In this document: piece by piece, positions 1-5,101 of the stretch
Layout of the letters: every line of letters begins with the position of its first letter
Position numbering within the stretch: position 1 is the first letter of the stretch
Assembly (NCBI GenBank): GCA_944380695.1
Contig: CALWII010000022.1
Span: forward strand, 1-5,123
Source: an uncultured Clostridia bacterium
GTDB lineage: Bacteria; Bacillota; Clostridia; Christensenellales; UBA1242
Length of the DNA: 5,123 nucleotides
Reading direction: 5' to 3'
Notes under the pieces: generated by a model
The model's database searches: none
Told to the model about the DNA's origin: nothing
Seen by the model: the letters and a program-made list of their open reading frames with translations, nothing else
Made by a program: the position numbers and the translations under genes

Positions 1-61
1 TTATTAAAGCAATACAAATTAAAAAAGTGCTAATACATGTGATAAATATATTTTTTTTCAT
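1..61 (-). CDS. N-terminus of a secreted or membrane-anchored protein, cut by the window edge
   Basis: This is the first 20 codons of a minus-strand gene whose ATG is at 61-59; the rest lies beyond position 1. The visible protein begins Met-Lys-Lys-Asn and continues with an almost unbroken hydrophobic run (IFITCISTFLICIALI). That is the shape of a Sec signal peptide, a lipoprotein signal or an N-terminal membrane anchor. No signal-peptidase site or complete lipobox can be judged, because the sequence ends inside the hydrophobic core. The start is supported by a perfect AGGAGG at 71-66, 4 nt before the ATG, and by a promoter-like TTGTCT-17-TATGAT upstream on the same strand. The gene is divergent from the ABC operon but about 960 bases away from it, so shared regulation is not implied. 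The function cannot be assigned. That it is a real translated start is fairly secure; everything after residue 20 is unseen. Confidence 0.72.
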   Translation of the reverse strand, partial: MKKNIFITCISTFLICIALI

Positions 62-121
62 AAATCCTCCTATTTGAGAATAGCATAAATCTAAATAAAA
101 GCAAAACAAAATGATAGCAAA

Positions 122-150
122 ATCATAACTTTTATTATTGGATTAGACAA
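122..150 (-). promoter_or_regulatory. Sigma-A-like promoter for the leftward gene
   Basis: Reading the minus strand, TTGTCT (150-145, 4/6 match to TTGACA) is followed after exactly 17 nt by TATGAT (127-122, 5/6 match to TATAAT). Transcription would start near 115, giving a leader of about 55 nt before the ATG at 61. In DNA this AT-rich, -10-like hexamers are common. The support comes from the exact spacing and from its position directly upstream of a gene with a good SD. Confidence 0.5.
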
Positions 151-899
151 CGAAATTTTGTGTAAATTGTGAATTTATATATATTAAAATGGACATTAAT
201 TATATGGCATAATAGTATTTTAAACGTCCTAAAGTCATACAATTTATTCACAGAATAGTGTTTTATAAATTATTAATGTAATTTGTTTAAGATTTCATTT
301 GTGTTTGAACAACTATTTTTTAGCAAAATTACACCACCCAGGGAGGAGTAAAGACTAACCATTCTAAATGTTTAAACGCTAGCATTTATTTTAGACTAGT
401 GCTTTAAAGCATTTTTATTATTTTCAAACAATTAAATTAATATAATTATATTTCTGTCATTTTTGACAAAATATTTTTCATTTAATTTTCCCATGCTTCA
501 TCTCCAGTTTAAATATATCATAATTTATAAAGAATTTAAAACATTTTATAAGAAACATTTATGGCTATTTTAAACAGTTGATAATTGTGTGACATTACAA
601 AAATAAATATCATTTAATTACATATGACAAATTAAACGAAGATTTAAAAAAATAAACATTAACAGCAGACTTAAAAAAACATTAAAACAACAAACAATAT
701 GGATTAAATTAAAAACCTTTTGATAACAAAAAAGCTTTGTAAAACTTAAATAAATATTTACATGAAAAAATGTTGTTTAGTATGTGTTTTTTATTTCCTA
801 TTTAACAATATATAAGCGTTTTGTAAAAAGCGATTTAATAATAATTCATAAAAAATAAAAAAAATATGTATTCTTATTGTTGTTTTTTAATAAAAAATG
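151..899. other. Long AT-rich intergenic region without a convincing gene
   Basis: I read both strands and found no frame with a sensible start, SD and length. The region contains a weak plus-strand promoter-like pair (TGGACA at 190-195, TAGTAT at 213-218, 17-nt gap), a GC-rich patch at 331-360 with a GGGAGGAG run but no reading frame behind it, the bulged hairpin at 367-413, and a small dyad TGTCA-4-TGACA at 455-468. The stretch from about 600 to 890 is mainly A/T runs, including an imperfect repeat of TTAAAAAAA followed by ACATTAA near 643-685. Two tiny frames (762-815 plus, 432-494 minus) were considered and not accepted. Confidence 0.6.
367..427 (+). terminator. Bulged 16-bp hairpin with T-rich tail (orphan terminator or end of a small RNA)
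   Basis: The left arm 367-382 pairs with the right arm 396-413. AATG pairs with CATT, TTTAAA with TTTAAA, and CGCTAG with CTAGTG including one G-U pair. G409 and C402 are single-base bulges and the loop (383-395) is 13 nt. This gives about 16 base pairs. The right arm runs into a T-rich tract (412-426, TTTTT then ATTATTTT), so the structure is oriented as a plus-strand intrinsic terminator; the minus-strand side has no T tract. No plus-strand gene ends before it, so it may end an untranslated RNA or be a relic. Confidence 0.45.
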
Positions 900-928
900 T
901 TGACAAAGGTATTTTTTTGTGATATCAT
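900..928 (+). promoter_or_regulatory. Strong extended -10 sigma-A promoter of the ABC operon
   Basis: A perfect TTGACA at 900-905 is followed by a 17-nt spacer and TATCAT at 923-928 (5/6). TG at 920-921 precedes it by one base, which is the extended -10 form TGnTATnnT. Transcription should start around 935, about 95 nt before the ATPase ATG. This is the best promoter match in the window, and it is the only good one seen upstream of the three transporter genes. Confidence 0.82.
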
Positions 929-937
929 TAAAAAGTT

Positions 938-953
938 TCGCGTCTTTTCGCGA
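938..953 (+). promoter_or_regulatory. TCGCG/CGCGA hairpin or operator at the transcription start
   Basis: TCGCG (938-942) and CGCGA (949-953) form a perfect 5-bp inverted repeat around a 6-base loop (TCTTTT). It is the only CG-dense spot in a region otherwise made of A and T, and it falls at about +4 to +19 of the predicted transcript. It could be a repressor operator overlapping the start site, or a GC-capped hairpin stabilising the 5' end of the mRNA. The motif can also be read as a direct repeat, TTTCGCG at 936-942 and again at 946-952. The sequence cannot tell these apart. Confidence 0.45.
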
Positions 954-1013
954 GATTTAAGAAATGTCTAGAATTAACGTACGGAACATTTATTTCTTAA
1001 CCAATTACAAAAA

Positions 1014-1020
1014 AAGGAGG
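1014..1020 (+). promoter_or_regulatory. Shine-Dalgarno site fixing the ATPase start at 1030
   Basis: AAGGAGG lies 9 nt before the ATG at 1030. An in-frame ATG at 964 would add 22 residues, but it has no SD in front of it, and this SD would then lie inside the coding sequence. The extra residues would include a Lys/Arg run that is simply the translation of the A-rich SD region. The start at 1030 is therefore preferred. Confidence 0.88.
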
Positions 1021-1029
1021 AAGAAAAAA

Positions 1030-2019
1030 ATGGCTAGTATTATTGATTTTCAAGACATCTGCAAAACTTTTAAAGTCCCCGAACGGCAGACGGGGAAATG
1101 GAAAATGCTTTCTAATTTTTTTAACAGAAAGCACAAACTCGTCCATGCATTACAAAACGTATCTTTTTCAATTAACGAAGGAGATATAGTTGGATACATT
1201 GGACCAAATGGCGCGGGGAAAAGCACCACAATCAAAATAATGAGCGGAATTTTAACTCCCTCATCGGGCAATTGCCAAATATGTGGATTTGTCCCATGGA
1301 AAGAGCGACAAGAATATGTAAAAAACATAGGAGTCGTTTTTGGGCAAAAAAGTCAACTTTGGTGGGACGTCCCAGTAATAGACAGTTTTGAACTATTAAA
1401 AGACATTTATAAAATTCCTAATGAAGAATATGCAGAAACATTAAAAGTTCTCAACAAAGCGCTTAATCTTGATGAGATAATAAGCAGACCTTTAAGACAG
1501 CTATCATTAGGGCAAAAAATGAAGTGCGAACTTGCTGGGTCTTTGCTTCATCGACCAAAAATATTGTTTTTGGATGAGCCAACCATTGGTCTAGACGCAA
1601 TAACCAAATTAGCAGTTCGAGATTTTATAAAATATATTAACAAAAAATGGAAGACAACCATTATTCTTACGACGCATGACATGTCTGATATTGATGCACT
1701 CACAAACAAGATTATTCTGATAGGAAAGGGTCAAATTCTATATAATGGAACTTTTGACAATATTAAAGAAAAATACTCTAATCAAAAAATTATTCAAGTT
1801 GAATTAAGCAAAGAGTATGAAGATTTTAATCTTGACGGATACGAAGTTATATCCGTCAACAAAAACTTTGTTACTATAAAAAATTTACCACAAAAAGAAT
1901 TTCACACAAAAGAATTTATCAATCAAATTACAAAAAAATATGATATCGTCGATTTTCAAATATCTTCTATAAGTATAGATGAAGTGCTTGCAAAACTTTA
2001 CAAAGATTATGAGCTATAG
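1030..2019 (+). CDS. ABC-2-type exporter ATP-binding protein (COG4586-like)
   Basis: This 329-residue cytoplasmic ATPase powers the exporter formed with the next two genes. All nucleotide-binding motifs are intact: Walker A GPNGAGKST (58-66), Q-loop Gln106, signature LSLGQ (158-162), Walker B ILFLDEP (178-184), D-loop IGLDA (186-190) and switch His216. Residues 1-50 carry an insertion before the core beta-strands, and FGQKSQLWWD around the Q-loop is, from memory, typical of the COG4586 group, which is encoded beside COG4587 and COG3694 permeases. Residues from about 240 onward form a C-terminal domain seen in many ABC-2 ATPases. The length is normal for the group once the start is placed at 1030. 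The stop codon TAG overlaps the SD of permease 1, implying coupled translation. The substrate is unknown; drug, lipid or peptide export is possible, but nothing in the sequence chooses among them. The family call is confident; the substrate is not assigned. Confidence 0.94.
   Translation: MASIIDFQDICKTFKVPERQTGKWKMLSNFFNRKHKLVHALQNVSFSINEGDIVGYIGPNGAGKSTTIKIMSGILTPSSGNCQICGFVPWKERQEYVKNIGVVFGQKSQLWWDVPVIDSFELLKDIYKIPNEEYAETLKVLNKALNLDEIISRPLRQLSLGQKMKCELAGSLLHRPKILFLDEPTIGLDAITKLAVRDFIKYINKKWKTTIILTTHDMSDIDALTNKIILIGKGQILYNGTFDNIKEKYSNQKIIQVELSKEYEDFNLDGYEVISVNKNFVTIKNLPQKEFHTKEFINQITKKYDIVDFQISSISIDEVLAKLYKDYEL
1832..1859. repeat. Perfect 10-bp inverted repeat inside the ATPase gene
   Basis: TTGACGGATA (1832-1841) and its exact reverse complement TATCCGTCAA (1850-1859) flank an 8-base loop. 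The repeat lies in the codons of the C-terminal domain (residues about 268-277, LDGYEVISVN). In mRNA it would form a stable 10-bp stem. It has no T tract after it, so it is not a standard terminator. It may be a chance product of coding sequence. Confidence 0.6.
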
Positions 2020-2027
2020 GAGGTAAT

Positions 2028-2825
2028 ATGAGGTCGTATTTAGGAATTTTTAAAATGCAGTTCAAAAGCGAGTTGCAATATCGTGCTAAAGCGTGGTCTG
2101 GTATTGCAACACAATTCTTTTGGGGAATACTTCTCATATCGCTTTATACAGCATTTATGGCCAATGATCAAGTAAATGGATTTTCAATTTCTCAAATGGC
2201 AAGTTATATTTGGCTGGGGCAAGCATTCTTTGTGATGAGATATATTTACTTACTGCCTAGCACGTCTGAGGAAATTGTAAGCGGTAATGTTGGTTATAAA
2301 TTTGTCCGTCCGATCAATTTGTACAATCAATGGTTCAGTGAGCATCTTGGACAAAAAGTTTCAGCAACATTATTACGTTTTCCACTTATAATAATAATTA
2401 GCTTATTATTGCCGTCAACCATTGGCCTCAGTTTGCCCGTTAGCATAACAGCATTTTTGTTATTTATCCTTAGTTTAATTGTTGGCACATTGCTATCTGT
2501 CGCCATTTCCATGCTGGCTGTTTATTTAGTCTTCAAAACATTGTCCGATCGTGGAGCAGTGACATTGGTTTCTACAATTTCAGGGCTTTTGGGCGGTACA
2601 TACATTCCAATTCCATTAATGCCCGATTTTATACAAGATATTGTCAACTATTTACCTTTTAGATATATTTCCGATTTGCCAATTAGAATATACATTGGAA
2701 ACGTTGGTATTAGTGACGCCTTGGTTCATATAGGTATATGTATTGCCTGGCTTGTAGCTATTGTTATATTAGGAAAAATATTAATTAAAGCGACAGCAAA
2801 AAAAGCTGTTATACAAGGAGGTTAA
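2028..2825 (+). CDS. ABC-2-type exporter permease subunit 1 (COG4587-like)
   Basis: This 265-residue integral membrane protein should form half of the exporter channel. It has a short cytoplasmic N-terminus (MRSYLGIFKMQFKSEL) and about six hydrophobic segments: roughly 24-44, 56-76, 113-135, 138-168, 176-196 and 229-254. It ends in a Lys-rich tail (KATAKKAVIQGG). The loop after the second segment contains SGNVGYKFVRPIN (85-97). The same RP-x-N element occurs at almost the same place in permease 2, so the two look like distant paralogues within one family. The SD AGGAGG overlaps the ATPase stop codon and lies 4-5 nt before this ATG, so the genes are transcribed and probably translated together. 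COG4587 is my best placement, made from the operon order and length rather than a search. The permease role is confident; the substrate is unknown. Confidence 0.88.
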   Translation: MRSYLGIFKMQFKSELQYRAKAWSGIATQFFWGILLISLYTAFMANDQVNGFSISQMASYIWLGQAFFVMRYIYLLPSTSEEIVSGNVGYKFVRPINLYNQWFSEHLGQKVSATLLRFPLIIIISLLLPSTIGLSLPVSITAFLLFILSLIVGTLLSVAISMLAVYLVFKTLSDRGAVTLVSTISGLLGGTYIPIPLMPDFIQDIVNYLPFRYISDLPIRIYIGNVGISDALVHIGICIAWLVAIVILGKILIKATAKKAVIQGG

Positions 2826-2826
2826 T

Positions 2827-3606
2827 ATGTTGTACAGAAAATATCTCAAAAACCAGTTTTTATCAGCGGCACAATACAAGTTAAACACTTTTTTGACGGC
2901 ATTTGCACAAGTAATAATCAACATCGGCGAAATTTTAGCTGTGTGGATGCTGTTTAGTAGATTCGAAACGGTGGGCGAGTGGGGATTTTACCAAGCATTG
3001 CTAATGATGGGTGTTATTTTTACAGCATTTTCAATTAATGAATGTTTTGCAAGAGGGTATGATGAGTTTTCAAAACTTATTCGAACAGGACAACTTGACA
3101 GAATGTTAATTAGACCAGTCAACATACATTATCAAATTTTTGGATCTAAAATAGAATTTAGCAAAATTCTTAGAATTGTGTTGGGAATAACGGTTAGTAT
3201 AATTGCTTTAATCAATCTAAATGCAGATTGGAATTTTTACAAAGTGTTAGTGTTAATTGCAATGTATGCAAGTGCTGTTTGTGTTGTGTTTGGTTTATTT
3301 GTTATAGGCGCGACGATAAGTATTTATACGATTCAGAAATATGAATTTCTTAATATTATTACAGACGGAACCAAAGAAGTGGCATATTATCCAATAAACA
3401 TTTATAGTAAATGGTTAAGGGGAATTTTTACTTTTGTTATACCGGTTGCAAGCTTTAATTATTTACCACTTTCGTTTATTATGGGTACTGGAAGTATTCC
3501 ACAATGGTTGTGTGCGATATCTCCAATATTTGGAATGCTATTTGTCATTCCATGTATAATTGTTTTTAATATTAGTTTAAAAAAATATCAAGGAACAGGC
3601 ACATGA
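2827..3606 (+). CDS. ABC-2-type exporter permease subunit 2 (COG3694 / ABC2_membrane_6-like)
   Basis: This 259-residue membrane protein is the presumed partner half-channel of permease 1. Hydrophobic segments lie at roughly 22-44, 56-72, 113-131, 137-166, 198-219 and 227-249. The cytoplasmic loop carries RTGQLDRMLIRPVN (86-99), matching the RP-x-N element of permease 1. A later stretch, YYPINIYSKWLRGIFTFVIP (187-206), resembles the YP-x-x-x-Y block I associate with COG3694 proteins. The ATG starts one base after the TAA of permease 1, and its SD AAGGAGGT (2815-2822) lies inside the last codons of that gene, so translation is tightly coupled. The frame ends with TGA followed directly by TAA. 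Two non-identical permeases with one ATPase suggest a heterodimeric membrane part with two ATPase copies. The substrate is unassigned. Confidence 0.88.
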   Translation: MLYRKYLKNQFLSAAQYKLNTFLTAFAQVIINIGEILAVWMLFSRFETVGEWGFYQALLMMGVIFTAFSINECFARGYDEFSKLIRTGQLDRMLIRPVNIHYQIFGSKIEFSKILRIVLGITVSIIALINLNADWNFYKVLVLIAMYASAVCVVFGLFVIGATISIYTIQKYEFLNIITDGTKEVAYYPINIYSKWLRGIFTFVIPVASFNYLPLSFIMGTGSIPQWLCAISPIFGMLFVIPCIIVFNISLKKYQGTGT

Positions 3607-3615
3607 TAAATTAAC

Positions 3616-3638
3616 AAAATCTGCTAGTTTTTTTGTTT
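3616..3638 (+). terminator. Weak terminator-like hairpin after the ABC operon
   Basis: Ten bases after the permease 2 stop, AAAA-T-CT (3616-3622) can pair with AGTTTT (3626-3631) around a GCT loop with one bulged T, and the transcript continues as a U-rich run broken by one G. An alternative fold pairs AACAAAA (3613-3619) with TTTTGTT (3631-3637). Both stems are short and AT-rich, so termination here would be leaky. No stronger candidate is visible immediately downstream. Confidence 0.35.
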
Positions 3639-3797
3639 AATATTATTAAAATGTTACATTTTTGAAAAAAAACAAAACATAAAACCAATAAACGAGAAAG
3701 GGTGAAAAAATTTATAATAAGCACATATGAAAACAGACACGAAAATACAAAGAATTTTTCCTCAAAAATTAGAATTATTTTTTTATTTTCTCAAATT

Positions 3798-3816
3798 TTA
3801 TTTGCAGTGCAAATAA
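3798..3816. repeat. Perfect 19-bp palindrome (9-bp arms)
   Basis: TTATTTGCA (3798-3806) is mirrored exactly by TGCAAATAA (3808-3816) around a single central G. The symmetry continues outward to about 3793 and 3820 if one extra T on the left is allowed. A one-base centre suits a protein-binding dyad better than an RNA hairpin. It is not next to a recognisable promoter, so its role is open. Confidence 0.55.
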
Positions 3817-3940
3817 ATTTTAATTTCTGACTTTGTTTATCGGCACAATATTTTACACATATATAAATCTGCAAATTATATGTTTGTCAAAAAATGGGTG
3901 TTTTTCTCATCACAATGTTTGCGCGTCAAATCCAGCATTA

Positions 3941-3970
3941 TTTTCTCAAAAACAAAATTTTTGATGAAAA
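3941..3970. repeat. Bulged 12-bp inverted repeat
   Basis: TTTTCTCAAAAA (3941-3952) pairs with TTTTTGATGAAAA (3958-3970) except for one bulged base, around the loop CAAAA. Because each arm contains a homopolymer run, part of the pairing is expected by chance in AT-rich DNA. No T tract follows on the plus strand, so I do not call it a terminator. Confidence 0.4.
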
Positions 3971-4122
3971 GGTTGAGTTGATGCCCACTTTGAAGATATA
4001 AAACCAAATTCTCTGTTTTATTTAAATTATCTATTTAATTACCCTGATTATTTAGTTATAATAATTCAATGTTAAAATTAAAATTACGTTAATAAGTTTT
4101 TATTTTTAACAGAGCAAAAAAA

Positions 4123-4151
4123 TTGACAAAAACAAAATGAGCACTTATCAG
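4123..4151 (+). promoter_or_regulatory. Promoter-like TTGACA-17-TATCAG upstream of the kinase-like gene
   Basis: A perfect -35 hexamer (4123-4128) is followed, after 17 nt, by TATCAG (4146-4151, 4/6). A small CGC-TTA-GCG repeat (4155-4163) comes directly after it, much as TCGCG/CGCGA follows the ABC promoter. Transcription would start near 4158, giving a leader of about 185 nt. The -10 is mediocre and there is a competing -10 further down, so this may be a secondary or regulated promoter. Confidence 0.42.
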
Positions 4152-4233
4152 CATCGCTTAGCGGGAAGATCGACAACAAATCTTAACATAAAATCTATAT
4201 CGGAAACATATTTATCTGGCTAGCTAACAAAAT

Positions 4234-4260
4234 TTGAATTAATATAATTTTTTCTATAAT
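4234..4260 (+). promoter_or_regulatory. Candidate proximal promoter with consensus TATAAT
   Basis: An exact TATAAT at 4255-4260 is preceded by TTGAAT at 4234-4239, but the gap is only 15 nt; using TTTGAA at 4233-4238 the gap is 16. Transcription would begin near 4267, leaving about 75 nt before the kinase-like ATG. The -10 is perfect, but short spacing and AT-rich background limit certainty. Confidence 0.42.
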
Positions 4261-4267
4261 AATCATT

Positions 4268-4284
4268 AGCATTTTAAAAATGCT
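4268..4284 (+). repeat. AGCATT/AATGCT hairpin in the kinase-like gene's leader
   Basis: AGCATT (4268-4273) and AATGCT (4279-4284) form a perfect 6-bp stem around TTAAA. If transcription starts from the TATAAT at 4255-4260, this stem forms the very 5' end of the mRNA and could protect it from decay. It is followed only by GTTTTC, so it is at best a poor attenuator. Confidence 0.4.
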
Positions 4285-4326
4285 GTTTTCAAAAAATAAA
4301 TATATAAATTGCTGTTATTTTACAAT

Positions 4327-4333
4327 AAGGAGG
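4327..4333 (+). promoter_or_regulatory. Shine-Dalgarno site fixing the kinase-like start at 4342
   Basis: AAGGAGG sits 8 nt before the ATG at 4342. The open frame extends back to a TTG at 4309, which would add 11 residues and place this SD inside the coding sequence. That TTG has no SD of its own, so it is rejected as the start. Confidence 0.88.
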
Positions 4334-4341
4334 CGCTCTAT

Positions 4342-4887
4342 ATGGAATATAAAGGTAAAATTTTTGATGCTATTGTCGCTACACCAAGTTGCGGGAAATC
4401 CTATCTTTGTGATAAATATCCTAATTTATTTGTTGATGTAGACGAAGAAAGATTAAGATGTAAATATGATGTACCAGAAAATATTACACGAAAAGAATTA
4501 GAGGAAACAAAAGGGAATCGAATTTTTCCGAAAAAATTTTATGGAGATAAACTAATAAAAGAATTGTACAAAAGACTTGATGTTTGTGTTAAACAGGGCA
4601 AAACTCTTATACTTGCTCCACATGATGAATGTATAAAATATTTGACAGAAAATAATATTAAATTTTGTTTTGTTTTTCCTAAAAAAACAATAAAACAAGA
4701 AATTTTAAACAGAATGACAAGACGAAACAATCCCCAAGAAACCGTTAAACAAATCTCTGATATGTTTGAAGATTTTTATACAAGCAATATTAAAGAAAAT
4801 AAATCTGTAGTCCATTATGAGTTTGATAAAGATGAATATCTTGAAGATATTGTATTTCGAAAATTTAATTATAAAATTAAAGAATAA
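4342..4887 (+). CDS. P-loop nucleotide-kinase-like protein (phage-type)
   Basis: This is a 181-residue soluble protein with no signal peptide or membrane segment. A beta-strand (FDAIVA) leads into a P-loop, ATPSCGKS (13-20), in which the usual first Gly of Walker A is Ala but the catalytic GKS is intact. VDVDEE (31-36) follows where small nucleotide kinases carry acidic residues. KTLILAPHDE (87-96) and KFCFVFP (107-113) look like later core strands. RMTRRNNP (124-131) resembles the arginine-bearing lid of adenylate- or deoxynucleotide-kinase folds, and the C-terminus is charged. This layout recalls short kinases of phages and mobile elements that phosphorylate (deoxy)nucleotides, but the substrate is not readable here and a nonphage ATPase is possible. 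The gene stands alone between its own upstream signals and a strong terminator. Coding status is secure, the P-loop fold is likely, and the exact reaction is inferred. Confidence 0.72.
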   Translation: MEYKGKIFDAIVATPSCGKSYLCDKYPNLFVDVDEERLRCKYDVPENITRKELEETKGNRIFPKKFYGDKLIKELYKRLDVCVKQGKTLILAPHDECIKYLTENNIKFCFVFPKKTIKQEILNRMTRRNNPQETVKQISDMFEDFYTSNIKENKSVVHYEFDKDEYLEDIVFRKFNYKIKE

Positions 4888-4908
4888 GTATTTAATAATT
4901 CTTTAATA

Positions 4909-4945
4909 AAAAAGCAAGCCATATATTGACTTGCTTTTTCTTTGT
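4909..4945 (+). terminator. Rho-independent terminator after the kinase-like gene
   Basis: AAAAAGCAAG (4909-4918) pairs perfectly with CTTGCTTTTT (4930-4939) around an 11-base loop, followed by CTTTGT. The T run forming the outer stem doubles as the U tract. Because the left arm starts with an A run, the same hairpin would also have a U tract when read on the minus strand, so it may work in both directions. It lies 21 nt after the TAA at 4885-4887. Confidence 0.85.
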
Positions 4946-4969
4946 CTGGCGGCACCAATACTATTCAGA

Positions 4970-4986
4970 TTGAACTAAAAGTTCAA
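4970..4986. repeat. TTGAACT-AAA-AGTTCAA dyad
   Basis: There are perfect 7-bp arms at 4970-4976 and 4980-4986 with a 3-base centre. The compact symmetry is typical of binding sites for dimeric repressors. It lies between the terminator and the promoter-like site at the right edge, but about 120 bases upstream of the latter, so a direct link is uncertain. Confidence 0.42.
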
Positions 4987-5041
4987 AATTTATATGCTAT
5001 TTTATCAATATATATCTAACTTTAATACTGTTTAAATTTTA

Positions 5042-5090
5042 AAATCAAGTTTAATTAAGTTTTAATTCTAAATACAAATTAAATTGATTT
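5042..5090. repeat. Imperfect 14-bp inverted repeat
   Basis: AAATCAAGTTTAATT (5042-5056) mirrors AATTAAATTGATTT (5077-5090) apart from one bulged G, with a 20-base spacer. It is almost entirely A/T apart from a few G/C positions, so chance is a real alternative. It lies just before the promoter-like site at the right edge. Confidence 0.35.
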
Positions 5091-5101
5091 ATTTCTATAA
5101 A

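Larger units (their letters stand above)
3639..4122. other. AT-rich intergenic stretch with clustered dyads
   Basis: I found no gene here with a usable SD. A 29-codon frame at 3727-3816 is low-complexity and lacks an SD. The region holds several separate structures: AATTTTT-4-AAAAATT (3753-3770), a 19-bp palindrome at 3798-3816, a bulged 12-bp hairpin at 3941-3970, and a mixed-composition patch at 3971-4004. The word TTTTCTCA appears exactly three times and once with an extra C between 3756 and 3948. These could be regulatory, or remnants of decayed sequence. Confidence 0.5.

Noticed and set aside
432..494. 20-codon minus-strand frame (MGKLNEKYF...) with GGAG 7 nt upstream
   Set aside because: The SD spacing is acceptable, but the frame is very short, ends in AT-rich filler, and has no clear promoter. 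Chance is likelier in this composition.
762..815. 17-codon frame on the plus strand starting MKKCCLVCVF
   Set aside because: It looks like a signal or leader peptide but has no SD; it lies over 80 bases before the ABC promoter and so is not in that transcript.
964..1029. 22-residue N-terminal extension of the ATPase from the ATG at 964
   Set aside because: It has no SD before 964, whereas AAGGAGG at 1014-1020 is ideally placed for 1030. The extension's Lys/Arg run is just the translated SD region.
1050..1328. Antisense open frame of 92 codons within the ATPase gene, and similar ones at 2327-2512 and 4539-4730
   Set aside because: They lie wholly inside well-supported genes on the other strand and show no recognisable protein features.
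3727..3816. 29-codon plus-strand frame (MKTDTKIQRIF...)
   Set aside because: It has no SD within range of the ATG, is low-complexity, and its end runs into the palindrome at 3798-3816.
3971..4004. Mixed-composition 34-base patch that on the minus strand begins GTTTTATATC, resembling the start of a type II CRISPR repeat
   Set aside because: There is only one copy with no spacer-repeat periodicity, no cas gene, and no matching anti-repeat elsewhere in the window.
4309..4341. 11-residue extension of the kinase-like protein from the TTG at 4309
   Set aside because: It has no SD, uses a rare start codon, and the consensus SD at 4327-4333 serves the ATG at 4342.
4946..4957. GC-rich patch CTGGCGGCACCA after the terminator, ending in CCA like a tRNA
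   Set aside because: There is no cloverleaf: no T-arm or anticodon arm can be folded in the preceding bases, which are occupied by the terminator hairpin.
12..5083. 13-base word AATACAAATTAAA present near both ends (12-24 and 5071-5083)
   Set aside because: It is almost pure A/T with a single C, so it is easily a coincidence. There is no extension or target-site feature to suggest terminal repeats of an element.
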